Origin: Congeria kusceri
Taxonomy: Eukaryota > Mollusca > Bivalvia > Myida > Dreissenidae
Direction of reading: 5' to 3'
Assembly: GCA_027627225.1 (NCBI GenBank)
Contig: CM051026.1
Span: 10,025,425 to 10,089,424, forward strand
DNA: 64,000 nt
Both the position numbers and the translations under genes were made by a program. Below the pieces are notes generated by a model, which saw only the letters and a list, made by a program, of their open reading frames with translations, ran no database searches and was not told the DNA's origin. Positions 36,105-47,690 of this stretch are shown here, piece by piece (position 1 is the first letter of the stretch; each line of letters begins with the position of its first letter).

Positions 36105-37018
36105 GCAGTGCCTGAACTCGCCTCTGTTCTAAATTCGCCACCCCATCCACATCATGTCAGTATTACAACGTTTACTTTTTTGTTGATTTGTATGGATCAA
36201 TCAGACGTTTTCCTGAACACTGCTGGCGAATGTTCTTCTCGATATGTTGAGTAATTCAATATTTACTCCAATTGTTTTGTCAATGACCCCTAAATGTAAA
36301 TGAACTGCACGGGGGGAATCCATCTCATACTGCGCACGCGCAATTTTGAAGCACCGCGTGGTATCCACATTAAAATTTAATTATTGTGTATTAATATTAT
36401 GTCCATATTAGAATGTGCAACATAAAAACATCAGTTATTTATTAGCAATAAATACAATTAAATGCGGAAAAATATTTTATGACCAGCACATTTAATAGAA
36501 GTCACTTCGGTAATTTCACGCCGCTTAAAAGCGCATTACTTACCCCCCTCCCCCCTTCACCCGCAGGGCCTCAGTTTCAGAGCCATATACAACTGATTTA
36601 TTATTAGAAATAGAAAAGAAGTTTTTTTAAGAAAATTGAATTATGTGTTAATAATAAACACCGAACTGCTTCATAATAAAGCTTGACTTTAAACAATGGT
36701 CAAATGTAGAACAGTTCTGCATATACGATTTTTCACCATGCTTTTTTTATAAACACTTGAAAATGATATCCGAAAAAGAAAGTGTTTTTTGTTTTAAACT
36801 CAATATAAATTGCTTGCAAACCGATCACATAGAAAAATATCAATTTCAAGCAATTTTAAAGAGGGGTGGCGGATTTAGGCACTACCACTCTAATTGTTTT
36901 AAAATGTTTGACTCTTCAATCTCGCTTTTGTCTATGCCAAGTACTCGATTGGTTAACTACTTTTGAATATATCGTAAAAATACCCCCAAATGTGGCGGAT
37001 TTAGGCACTGTGCCAGTA
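36105..37018. mobile_element. Candidate ~0.9-kb element with GCACAGTGCCTAAATCCGCC inverted ends
   Basis: The left end reads GCGCAGTGCCTGAACTCGCC, then CTAAATTCGCCACCCC. The right end has GGGGTGGCGGATTTAGGCAC at 36862 and GTGGCGGATTTAGGCACTGT near 36990, in inverted orientation. No transposase is seen inside. Confidence 0.45.
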
Positions 37019-37499
37019 TAATAATTGTAGTAGTGCAATGTTTGTTCTTCCACGCTCTTTAATCAACATTTTCCTCACCATAAACTGCTGACCTTACAAT
37101 TTGGAGCACAATATTTTTTCCGACGTAAAAATAAGGAAAAAGTGTTAATTATATGCACGATATACAGCACTTCGTAAATATTAACGAATCTACATATAGA
37201 CATATAACTGCAAAGCACACGAGGTATGTCAGAAAAAAAACCCGTGTAAAACACGAATGAAATAAAACATACCAGTATTCACTAAACCGTTTTAATAATC
37301 TAGTCATTAAACTATATACTGTTACTTTAAATTACACACACACACACGCACGAAATATCGTTGCATTTGAATAACAGTAAATAGCGTAATGTTATCAACA
37401 AACGTACATGATATAACCGAAGCGAGGCAAGTCGCATCAATATAGACTTCGAAATAAATAATGTCAACGTCCAATATTAAGAAAAGTGCGCACCGTCAC

Positions 37500-38545
37500 A
37501 GTCTATTTAACTACAATCAGGCGACACAACGGCGTGACAAAACCATGTGACACAACGACGGACCACAACCAGGCGACACTACGACGTAACACAACCAGGC
37601 GACAGAACCACGTAGCACAACCAAGTAACACAACGACGTAACACAATCAAGCAAAACAACGACGGAAAACAATCAAGCAACACAACGATGGAAACCAATC
37701 TGGTGACACAACGCCGTTACACAACCAGCTGATACAACGACGGAACATAACCAGGTGATACAACGACGGAACCCAACCTGGTGACAAAACGACGAAACAC
37801 AGCCACGTGACACAATGACGGAACCCAACCTGGTGACAAAAACAGCGGAGCACAACCAGGCGTCAAAATGACGTAAAACAACCAGGTGACACAATGACGG
37901 AACACAACCAGGCGACACAATGACGTAACACAACCAGGCGAAACAACGACAGATCACAACCAGGCGACACAACGACGTTACACAACAAGGCGACACAACG
38001 CCGTGACACAACCAGGCAACACAACGACGTAAGACAATCAGGCGACACAACGACGTAACATAACCTGGTGACACAACGACGCGACACAACCAGGCGACAC
38101 AACGACAGATCACATCCAGGCGACACACCGACAGTCACATCCAGGTTACACAACGACAGATTATATCCAGGCGATACAATGACGTGACACAACCAGGCGA
38201 CACAACGACAAATCATATCTAGGCAACACAACGACGTGACACGACCAGGCGATACAACGACAGATGACATCCTGGCGACACAACGACGTGACACAACCAG
38301 GCGACACAACGACGTGAGACAATCAGGCGACATAACGACGTAACACAACCAGGTGACACAACGACAGATCACATCCAGGCGACACAACGATGTGAGACAA
38401 CCAGGCAACAAAACGACGTAACACATCCAGGCGACACAACGACGTAACACAACCAGGCCACACAGTGTGGTAACGCAAGAAGGCGAAACAACAAAGCAAC
38501 ACATCCAAGCGACGCAATGACGTAATACAACCAAGCGATGAATCA
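37500..38545 (+). repeat. 26-bp satellite, array 5
   Basis: Units of the ACAACCAGGCGACACAACGA plus CGTAAC type, with recurring variants CGACAGATCACATCC and GACGGAACACAACC. The minus-strand Cys/Val/Leu-rich frames (up to 230 residues) are artefacts. Confidence 0.93.
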
Positions 38546-38624
38546 ACGTTATCATGAATCAAAATCGTAGTAATAATCGCGAATAAAGATCATACACAAA
38601 ATATTTTTTAAGAAATAATTTTCG

Positions 38625-38800
38625 ATTTATAACAACGATTTTAAGTTCTTATGCGTAGGAATGAAACCACGATGGTATTAGTCCGAGTAGTTTAATAGCC
38701 ACGCATCAGAACGACAAAGAGTTGTTTAATGGCCGATTAACAACGATAATTTTGTTTTTGTCTATAGAAAAATATGCGAGTGTCGCGTAAGAAATTGCCT
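38625..38800 (+). repeat. Foldback family copy 9, short
   Basis: Arms GTTCTTATGCGTAGGAATG and CCACGCATCAGAACGACAAA, TTGTTTAATGGCCGATTAAC, then directly the end of the tail (TTTGTCTATAG). The middle of the tail is deleted. Confidence 0.7.
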
Positions 38801-40500
38801 ACATCTTAGTATACATTTTACAACCTTGTGTTCTCAGGTTCGAGCCCCCGTTACACCCTAACCTACTAACTCGGCTTTCGCATGATACGTTAAACCGTAG
38901 TGCAGTGTACTAGGTGCTTCACACCGGGCACTAAAAGACCCAGGGTAGCCTCTGAAACGGGGCGTGTCCTGTATCTTGCACTATCCCCCGTAACCCACTT
39001 CAAGTCTTCTGGGGGCGATGGCCATATGGCAGAGAATCCCGGTGCACTCCATAAAATGTACACACACATGTTTAAGATTCAAGTTCTGAGACTGGGAGGT
39101 CAAACGCTACCCTGATCGACAGGTTTTTGCAAAATTAGGAGCAGATCCTCTTGTTCTCTTTCACAACACAGGTAAGGGATCAAGGGAATGATCGTGCACG
39201 TGTTGTTGGTGCACGTGTACTGGACTATACGAGGGAGGGCGGCAAGTCTCAGGGAGACCTGACTTCCGGGTTTCAGTTATCTGGTACGCAAAGTATCCAG
39301 TCACAACCTGGCACGTGAGAATGAGGAAAATGCAAGCAGACGACGTGTTCAGAACGAGGACGGAATTATATATATACCACTGGTTGGATTTCTGGTACTA
39401 TTTGCCAGAAATGTTCCTTGGTTGATCCGCTTTCAAATTCCTTCAAAGTATTTTGATTCGCCCCATTGGGCGGCGCAAATTTTCTTATATGGCTATATTG
39501 AAAACTTTGAAAATCTTCTTGTCCGAAACCAATTTATAATCTACTCAGGTGAGCGATAAAGAGCCATAATGGTCATCATGTTTTATGTAATTTTTTGTTT
39601 ATTGTGAGTTTGTTGTCTGTAATATCTTATGTTCTTATGCCACGTTATAGTATTGCTTGATTATGCAGAACGAAATTATGTGTGGTTGTAAGGCTTAATA
39701 TTTGAAATTATGTGTAAATGAGGCTGAATAAGCATACCGTTTTCAACATAGGGGGACCAATAAACTTTAATGAACACAATTGGTAATTGTTCATTAAATC
39801 AAGGGCAATAACCCTGGAGAAGAGAACATTGACTGATCCAAATGAAACTTGATGTGCACTATGTTAGTACATATTTTATATTTATTTTAAGTTCCATGGA
39901 ATTCTACCAGCCACGTACTGTGAAATGGCGGCGGACAGAATTTAAGCGTAAAGGACGGACGAAAGGACTGACTGACGAGTTACGACTAGGAGTATGGATA
40001 TTACACTAAGTAATTATCACGAATAAAAACATTTTGTGGCATATAGAAAATATATTTTTTTTACATTCATTATTCAGTTTTGGAAATGGTATTGATAGGA
40101 AAAAAACGAAATCGAAAACTAAGCATTGTCCATTTTGTCCTCAAGCCTTTTTATTAACACAAGTTTAAAGCGAAATGTTATGTCTCATAAGAATGTATGT
40201 ATTAAACATGTTCACGAGTAGAGTGCTGGGATAGATGTGTGAATTGCTAACCAGTGTCCGATTTTTCAAAAATTCGTAAGCATGTTATAACAGGATTAAC
40301 TTTGTTTCTATATTTTCATATGGAAATAAAGTGTACATAATAATGTGGTCAAACGTGTTACATGTTGAATGAAAAGTTTGTCAAACAATCACAACAAATA
40401 ATATAGTGAGTTGTAAAATAATATTATAATTGTAATTTTTATCGATGAAATAAGAGACTTAAGCCAGCTTTCCTTATGCCAAATTGAGAAAAGTGGAGCC
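38800..40500. other. Repeat-derived sequence, no gene
   Basis: 38890-39060 and 39180-39270 resemble abundant bivalve repeats. The latter has GGTGCACGTGTACTGG, as at 22985 and 31065. 39540-39580 reads CTCAGGTGAGCGATAAAGAG, a terminal motif I recall from mollusc repeats. No coding sequence is supported. Confidence 0.4.
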
Positions 40501-40510
40501 AGTTACCTAA

Positions 40511-40620
40511 CAACAGAACAGAACAGAACAGAACAGAACAACTCTTTATTAGTTTCACAGATTACAAAACATAAATAGTTTGTAATAACAAGTGAGCATA
40601 TATAAACACAAAAAGGCATA
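40511..40620 (-). repeat. Probable retroposon 3' tail with (TTCTG)n
   Basis: On the minus strand, AAACTAATAAAGAGTTG runs into TTCTG repeats (40511-40541 as AACAG on the plus strand). Short simple-repeat tails after an AATAAA-like sequence are typical of CR1/RTE-like retroposon 3' ends. Confidence 0.4.
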
Positions 40621-40992
40621 CAAAAATACACAAACAATGTTTTGTGCAACACTTCATGTGGGAAAGTGGTCACGGTGAGATGCTTCCTTTAATAGCAAAA
40701 AATAATTTTAATGGATGAAATTGGGCAGAAAGGAAGAAATTTAACAATACATATCACATCGTGTAATTTATTAAACTATACACTGACATTACGCATATTT
40801 ATGTAAGTTTATCACGCACATTTATTTGAGCTTAATGTAGTTGTATTTAATAGGAAGATATACATCTATTTAGAAAGATGAACATCGAGATTTCAATTTC
40901 AAAAAATTCTAATACCACAAACATCTTATTATGTGTTGTCACAAAAACTAACAAACACATGGAATAAAAACAACAACAAACAAAATAATTAT

Positions 40993-41122
40993 GCTAATAA
41001 TGATAATAATAATGGTGATGACGATGATAATAATAATAATAATAATAATATAATAATAATAATAATTATTATTATTATTATTATTATTATAATTATAACA
41101 ATTATAATAATTATGATAATTA
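40993..41122. repeat. (AAT)n(ATT)n palindromic microsatellite
   Basis: An AAT run turns into an ATT run, so the block is self-complementary. It lies about 40 bp upstream of the SINE. Confidence 0.9.
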
Positions 41123-41159
41123 ATTAACGGAAGCAGGCCATTGAGTTCTTTGTCGTAAG

Positions 41160-41340
41160 GTCGCGGTGGCGTAGTGGATATGGTGTCCGCCTACGATCGG
41201 GAGGTCCCGGGTTCGATCCCCACTCCGCGAGCGTTCTCAAGATCTCCCACAAAGACACCAAGTACTGGTTCTATCCAGGAAACGGACTCGAGAGTGTCTC
41301 TATAAGCCTAAGGCTTTCGATGCAATCGAGCTTAAATAAA
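41160..41340 (+). mobile_element. tRNA-Arg-like SINE, nearly complete
   Basis: The head folds as a tRNA. The A box is TGGCGTAGTGG, the anticodon loop CTACGAT (ACG, Arg-like), and the B box GGTTCGATCCC. Acceptor halves GTCGCGG and CCGCGAG pair except at one end. The body follows with CACCAAGTACTGGTTCTATC and CAGGAAACGGACTCGAGAGT, then a tail ending in AATAAATAGG. Pol III would transcribe it from the internal boxes. Related sequence is at 43829, 63738 and, as a minisatellite, at 54744-55292. Confidence 0.82.
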
Positions 41341-41394
41341 TAGGTTTACACTATAACGCAGGTAAGATTTGCAGTGAAAAACAACTGCTCGTAA

Positions 41395-41585
41395 GTGACG
41401 GTTCGTGCCATTGTTTTCGTCGGAAGCTTGGTACACCTGTACCAATATATACGGAGGAAGAAGGGACAGAAGTCAGTAACCACTTGCTTTCGGTTTGTAT
41501 ACTTCTGGTATACGATTCAGCTTGACCTTATCAGCATTTAAAGCCCGACAAGATGTTTCCAATTTAAACATGGGACATATTAATC
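41395..41585 (+). repeat. Dispersed repeat with CTTTCGGTTTGTATACTTC
   Basis: The text GGTACACCTGTACCAATATA, GGAGGAAGA and TTGCTTTCGGTTTGTATACT matches 22985-23100 and, in part, 18000, 24430, 31065 and 39200. The unit often sits at the edge of the 26-bp satellite or foldback blocks. Confidence 0.55.
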
Positions 41586-41764
41586 GAAAGACCAATTAAC
41601 AAACTTTCGTTAACATTCAGTATTTGCATTTTCGGATATAACCGTTTAATTTTGACTAAATACGCCATTCGTGGTCGTTGACGCCAATTATAATTATATC
41701 GGCTCAGCGGAGCCGCGTAACGGCCCGTAATCGACGTAAAATTGTTACTATTTTTAGTAACACA

Positions 41765-42004
41765 ATGTATTATACTAAGGTTATCCTAAATGCTCACAAG
41801 TCTGACGTCAAAATGTATACATGAAAAGGGCCAAACAAACACGACCCTTATTATAAATTCATTTATGATCTCAGAGGGCGTACACTATTTTCTCTTTATA
41901 GATAACATATTTTAACCGTTATTAAATGCCAGTATTTATATCTAATTTTTTGTTTAAAGAAATGCCCCCCTTAATGCCCTTTTCGATGACACAGTCTCTT
42001 TAAC
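41765..42004 (+). repeat. Dispersed repeat, pair of 59315-59543
   Basis: Shares CCAAATGCTCACAA-like text, GGGCCAAACAAACAC, TATTATAAATT, AACCGTTAT and GCCCTTTTCGATGACA with 59315-59543 in the same orientation. It is non-coding. Confidence 0.7.
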
Positions 42005-42257
42005 ATCAATGGTTTTCTTGTATACACTGTGCAAGCGGTCAGTTCGAGTAAATCTTGGGAAAGCAACTGCTATAATAAGTGTACCCAGCCTCCGCGCAGA
42101 GATTTAACTGGTTCTGAGCATTGCTTGATTTTAAATCCCAGCCGGCATGAAGTTCCACACAATCTGACCACACAAGCGATTTCCCAAACATCCCAAAAGT
42201 GCAACCTCAACAACATCATTCAATGAATAATCGAGCGAAAACCTACTTTGAACAAAA

Positions 42258-42399
42258 CAATATCAGCATCATCATTATCATCATCATCATTATCATCATC
42301 ATCATCATGGTCATTATCATCATCATATCAGCTTCATCATCATCATCATCATGTTCAGCATTATCAACATTATCATGTTCATCATCAACAACATCATCA

Positions 42400-42436
<37 letters not shown>

Positions 42437-42472
42437 TATCATCATCATTATCATCATCATCATCATCTTTTT
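42258..42472. repeat. TCA trinucleotide microsatellite
   Basis: Long imperfect ATC/TCA run. Ser-, His- and Asp-rich open frames here are its translations. Confidence 0.95.
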
Positions 42473-42479
42473 CCTTCAT

Positions 42480-43245
42480 TTTATTTAATCGTATAGTACG
42501 TAATTGACGTATGTTCTCTCAATGCGCAAAAGAGGCACTGACCTGCCACATATATACAACGATTGCTTTATGCCTTGTGCGTCGCTGCATAAACTAAATC
42601 GTTCACGATATGCGCTGAAAATTACCGAATACAGGCATGCGCTCACGTTTTTGCGTCGACGAACATATGCGGCGCTACAGGGCTTTTCATCGACAGCCGA
42701 CGACAGCAGCATCTATTCGTGATAAATTCCTTGCTACCGGAAGTGTAACATACCACCGCCATATTCACGGGAAACAGAGGGTCACAATTATTGCCCTTGA
42801 ACATGAATCAAACTAATAATTTGTGTTTAATATAACATTGTGCTTTTGGAATATTTGCATGATCAATTGATATTGTATTACGCTTTCCGTGTCTTCAAAC
42901 ATTAATGCGTGTCTTTGTCAGAAAATAGATAGCATTTCAGAATTTAAAGACTTTTCTTAATTTTTGACTAAGATTCTATATAAATACCACCCCAGCCGTC
43001 TTGAGCATGAGAGAGGCCCGCGTGGAGGTGAGGTCATTATACTGTGGGGACGTATGTCCCTGATTCTTACTACAACGCTCCGTATGCCGGGACAAAACCA
43101 AAACACAAAATGCTACAGAGCAACAGCGTCCTTGCAAAACCCGAAGTCGACCGCCGCCATCCGTCCACACCGTTTTTTTTTTTTAATTCCATTTTCCAAA
43201 CAGTTCAAGCTATGATCAGAGAGTTACGGGATGTCAAACCGGTTA
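42480..43245. other. No gene confirmed
   Basis: Frames of about 70 residues are open on both strands at 42485-42722, with slightly higher GC than nearby. I found no family motif or splice structure to support either. Confidence 0.35.
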
Positions 43246-43249
43246 TTGG

Positions 43250-43532
43250 TTCGCGACCTGGGCCAGTATTTACCAACCCATTCTTAGACTTCTGAATAAA
43301 GGATAGACTTAGACTCTAGAACTAATACGTGTGCGTTTGGAAATGTTCCAGATACCAATGTTCCAGTGTTGCTATGTCATTAATAAATCGTTATAAATAA
43401 GGACTAGTAAAATTAGAGTCGGTGAATGTCAAGAAATATTCAAAGTAACAGCCTTTTTAGAACAGAAAATTTTTAAGAATATCCTTTATTCTTAAGTCTA
43501 AGAGTCGGTTGGTGAATACGAGCCCTGTACTA
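43250..43532. mobile_element. MITE with CCTGGGCCAGTATT inverted ends, copy 1
   Basis: The left end (GACCTGGGCCAGTATTTACC, ACCCATTCTTAGACTT) is matched in inverted form on the right (AAGTCTAAGAGTCGGTTGG, TGAATACGAGCCCTGT). TIRs are about 48 bp with several mismatches, and include GAATAAAGGAT. Length is about 283 bp, non-coding. Confidence 0.72.
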
Positions 43533-43828
43533 ATAAAATAAAGCACTGTTATTGGTCGCAATTTCTATCGCTGAAGTAATTGGTCTCTTAATTGACGTAA
43601 TCTGTGGTGATCATTACATGTATAATCCACTACACTGATCAAAATAATACAGTGCCCATGTACACGAAGAATGTGTACAAATGCTGTTGCCCTGAATATA
43701 TTAAAACTGAAAAACGTGAAATAATAGTTTTAGTGACTCTGTCAAAAGAACATAATTCTTAGTGTAGCGTTTTTGAAACATGGAAACTGTATACTCATGA
43801 GCAGTGCTAAATATGCCAAATAAAAAAT

Positions 43829-43990
43829 GTCGCAGTGGCGGGATGGATATGGTGTCCGCCTTTCGATCGTGAGGTTATGAGTTCGATCCGGATTGGGGTA
43901 GCGTTTGAATGATCTTTCTCAAGACACCAAGTACTAGTTCTACCCAGGGAATGGACTCGAAAGTGTAAATTAACTCGCTAATACGAAATA
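43829..43990 (+). mobile_element. tRNA-Arg-like SINE, diverged copy
   Basis: GTCGCAGTGGCGGGATGGAT, GGTGTCCGCC, a damaged B box (AGTTCGATCC), then CACCAAGTACTAGTTCTACC and GGAATGGACTCGAAAGTGT. It is more diverged than the copy at 41160. Confidence 0.75.
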
Positions 43991-44475
43991 AAGACCAGAT
44001 ATTTGAGAATATATCCCTGATGTATCAAACTAATCTATTTCGATTTGAATCAATATAGCAATTGCTCCGATTTCTATCTTGATCAATCCAACATGAAATA
44101 CGCGGCAACTTGATCGTCAAATTTTGACACATGTATACACAATGATTCAACAATCGTGCATATAATCACGTATACATGTATTCCTTGGTACGGAAATTTT
44201 ATAAAACGACAAACTAAAAAATTAAATGACAAAGGAGCATTTCTTATAATACCGCTTCTATATTATTATTTTTGACGAATCGTGCAAACTGTACACGACT
44301 TTCACATAACATAGTATACGCTTTCGTCATAGTAGTAATAATTCACATACGGACAGAATTTAATTGCACAAGTAGACCAGAATCACTCTTCAAATAAGCT
44401 TAAAAATGCAGGCACGAAATCACCAAGAACGTCAATGTCAATGTCTAAAGAATAATTGAACACATCAAATCACCT

Positions 44476-44742
44476 GGGCCCCTATTCACCGACCTATTAT
44501 TAGACTTAAGACTAATATTAAAGAATATTCTTGAACCGTTATGTTCTAAGAGCATACATAAATTTCAATCTGACTTGGTATTCAGGCAATCTAATTACAA
44601 CATTCTTTATTTAGAGCGAGGTGTTAAAGATATAAGCAACATTGGTACCAAGAATATTTGCAAACGCAGAAGTATATTTTCTTGATTGTCGGTTCTTTAT
44701 TCTGACGTCTAAGAATAAATCGGTGAATACGGGCCCTGGGCA
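44476..44742. mobile_element. MITE with CCTGGGCCCCTATTCACC inverted ends, copy 2
   Basis: Left CCTGGGCCCCTATTCACCG with TTAGACTTAAGACT; right GACGTCTAAGAATAAATCGG and TGAATACGGGCCCTGGGC. The TIR sequence is that of the element at 43250-43532. About 267 bp, non-coding. Confidence 0.72.
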
Positions 44743-45204
44743 AGAAACTCTTCTCCCTCGGACAGTCCGATACGAAACCATGTATCTTAGATCGTGTAGC
44801 TAGTACTTTTTCGCGTGCAATAAGTACACACATGATAACGCGATGAAATAATACAAGATAATAACCCAATACTTTAGAACTTAACACAAGACAGGAAAAG
44901 ATAATATGCAATATGGTACAATATTAATGCATGTATGCATCAATATAAATCTACAAATAGTGAAGAATCGATACAAAAAAATCAATTAAATTTATGAATT
45001 TGTAATGGACCCGTGAGTGTGTGTTGCGATGCGTAGCCTTGCGTAATTCAAATGATAGAGGATACTCTAATTCTACAATAAAAGTTAATATTGCTTGTCA
45101 ATTGACTATTTCTACATTTCTACATGAAGCGCTTACTTATCTAGATAGACTGGATACCGAGTGTTAATGACAAACCATAACGAGCCATTTTATTTAAAAA
45201 AATC

Positions 45205-45540
45205 CATTTATCGTTGTTTATCGGCCAATAAACAACGAATTGGAGTTCTGATGCGTAGGAATTAATCCAGAACAGCGTTCGTCCGGGTTGTTTAATAGCC
45301 ACGCATCCGAACGACAAAGAGTTGTTTATTGACCGATAAACAACGATAATGCGAAATTATTTCGATTATAACATAATTTGATTTATATTCCTGCAGTTAT
45401 AATTTGAACTACTTTGTACAATGCACCGCTTAGAATCTGGACTAATCTGGATTTTTGCGTTGTTTATTGGGAAGTTTAAAAACGATAATTGTGTTTTTTA
45501 GATATAGAAAAATAAGCGAGAATCATGTTAGAATATTTAA
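45205..45540 (+). repeat. Foldback family copy 10
   Basis: Complete layout: TTATCGTTGTTTATCGGCCA, GGAGTTCTGATGCGTAGGAA, centre, CCACGCATCCGAACGACAAA, TTGTTTATTGACCGATAAAC, tail, and terminal AATCATGTTAGAAT. Confidence 0.82.
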
Positions 45541-45599
45541 AAACAATCAATTGCATGACGCATACACCTATCATATATCTGTCCATCATTTCAAAAAGC

Positions 45600-46036
45600 A
45601 CTGGCGTTTCAACGACAGAACGCTGCAGACACCTGTGACGTAGACGTCCGAAATTCGGAGTAACATTTACACCGAGACACCGTGCATTGCGGTGGTTCTG
45701 GACACGACGTCATTCTCGACCTTCACTCGCGTTGTCTTCACCGAGGACACCCAAAATCACTGTAACCGGAAATGACCACAGAGCGCGCGTGTACCGGTGT
45801 ACAGGTGAACGGTTTCCCGGATGTCGTGTGTACGATCGTCTGGGTAGGAAATCCAAACATTAATACAATCAAGCATGTCTGGGGTGAGTTGGGAAGGCGT
45901 GTTGTACCAATGTGACAACACAACAACTGGCAAAAACCAGAAGTAGATTGTCTGCAAGCACTGAACACCCTCACCCAGCGTTACATCCACAATATAATTT
46001 TGCATGTTTGTGAATGTTGCAAGTTTTCTTAATGAC
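45600..46036 (+). pseudogene. Tc1/mariner-like transposase remnant
   Basis: The plus strand reads RRRPKFGVTFTPRHRALRWF, WTRRHSRP, then in a shifted frame RVVFTED (the usual FTDES region with a catalytic Asp), back in frame ITVTGNDHRARVYRCTGERF, and after a deletion INTIKHVWGELGRRV and LNTLTQRYIHNII. The last block is the C-terminal NPIEHVW region, with the catalytic acidic residue replaced by Lys. These are characteristic Tc1 transposase blocks in the right order. A TGA, frameshifts and deletions show it is dead. The helix-turn-helix N-terminus was not found. Open frames on the opposite strand (45738-46065) are shadows. Confidence 0.78.
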
Positions 46037-46077
46037 GACAGTGTCCGGAAAAGTAAAAGGGACATAATTGCAGTTCC

Positions 46078-46200
46078 TGTCTGGGGTGATTTGGGAAGGC
46101 GTGATCGATCAATGCGACTCTAGAACAACTAGCAAGAACCGAAAAACAATCGTCTGCAACCACGGAACACCCTTCCACACAAACTCCTCGCAACAGCTAC
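46078..46200 (+). repeat. Partial duplication of the Tc1 C-terminal block
   Basis: CTGGGGTGATTTGGGAAGGC and ACAATCGTCTGCAACCACGG repeat 45879-45975 about 200 bp downstream. A further related piece, GACAACAGTGTCTGGGT and GGGACATAATT, lies near 46600. Confidence 0.6.
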
Positions 46201-47370
46201 CTCCTCTAGCTTTTATCAGTAACCACTGCCGTTACAAGTAAAATCCTTGCTGATCTGGAAGGATTTCGTGTTGGTAACTTTTACTCATTTGATGCAACTC
46301 AGTGCTATTTTCTACATGATTGGACTTTTTGAATGTCGTTTACAGTGAATAATGAAAAACAACAACACGAAAACAACTATTTTAAACTATTAATAATAAC
46401 TATTACATTTTAATAGATCATCATCACGTGGTTTACTATGACGGCAGGGATTTGATTAGAGCTATGCTCGGAACTAGTCAAATATCTGCGCGGAGGTTGC
46501 CTCACACAGCGGTGTTTCCATAATTCGAAGAAGAATTGAAAACACTGAAAATTAAAATAGTAATAATTGTATTTCTGCGACTGTTGCAAGATTTATTCGG
46601 GACAACAGTGTCTGGGTGATATTGGTACAGTTAATGGGACATAATTCCAATTTGGTAGCATGTATTAGTTTTTGTGTGTGTTTCTCTACATATTGAAACT
46701 CTCTACTCGTGAGTAGGCAGGGCGAAAGTTGTAATAATGTCCATAGACTTGAGGAAACGTCAAATTTACTTACATACGAGTACAATCAACTATAGGTACA
46801 ATAATTGAAAATCGCGTATATTTCGACTTCAATCAAATTACGAATTCAGCAGATACATGTATATATCAAAATGTATACAAGTGCAAATATGACATTTTGA
46901 TTCTCATTCGTCAACATTGACTACTTTAACATAAAACAATGTGCAAAACGGTATATTCCATTGTACGGACAAGTTGACAGACAATTGACGCCATACATAC
47001 TTATACGTACTTAGACGTCTATATTTGTCAACTTAAGTATATAGGCCTATATATTACGGACAACATCATACTGCAAATGGTGAATTAGAAACACACAGCC
47101 GAATTTAGAAAGTATATGAAGAACGTTTGACAACTTTTTTCAACTGCCTTCTTTCATTTCGGGGAAGGCATTAGATAAAAATAAATGTACATGAAATGCG
47201 TCTTATTTCTCTCCGTAAATTAACATTTTATTTACCACAAATTTAATTATTTCGGTCAAAACTTAACTATTTATAAATGTGTTTTGTATCTATTTTTAAA
47301 TCTTTGCAAATACATTTTGCGTAAATACACTGTAACGCCATTAAACTACAAATTTGTGAACTATTTTTAA
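46200..47370. other. No gene recognised
   Basis: AT-rich sequence, apart from the Tc1-adjacent repeat near 46570-46660. No coding evidence. Confidence 0.4.
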
Positions 47371-47374
47371 ATTA

Positions 47375-47690
47375 AGAAATAATTTTCGATTTATCGTTGT
47401 TTATCGGTCAATAAACATCGATTTGGAGTTTTGATGCGTTTGAATTTAACCATGAATGCGTTATCACCAGAACGACAAATATTTGTTATACACCGATAAA
47501 CAACAAAAATGCGAAAATTACAACGATTCTAGCAAATATTTTTGCAATTGTAATGAGAAATACATTTTACTATAATATATCATATGCTCCATTCAGAATC
47601 AGGACTACTTTTTGCGTTGTTTATTTGGTAGTTTAACAACGATAATTTTTTTCTTTGTCTATAGCAAAATTAGCCAGTATCATGTTAAAA
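47375..47690 (+). repeat. Foldback family copy 11
   Basis: ATCGTTGTTTATCGGTCAAT, GGAGTTTTGATGCGTTTGAA, degenerate centre, then a tail with TGCTCCATTCAGAATCAGG and CAGTATCATGTTAAA. Confidence 0.75.

Noticed and set aside
37647..38562. Overlapping minus-strand frames of up to 230 residues
   Set aside because: Translations of satellite array 5. Frames at 23820-24383 and 33917-34279 have the same cause.
42243..42507. Poly-Ser, poly-His and poly-Asp frames
   Set aside because: Trinucleotide microsatellite. The same applies at 52356-53021 and 60464-60685.
45738..46065. Minus-strand frames of 78 and 102 residues
   Set aside because: Shadows of the Tc1-like transposase remnant, whose motifs read on the plus strand.
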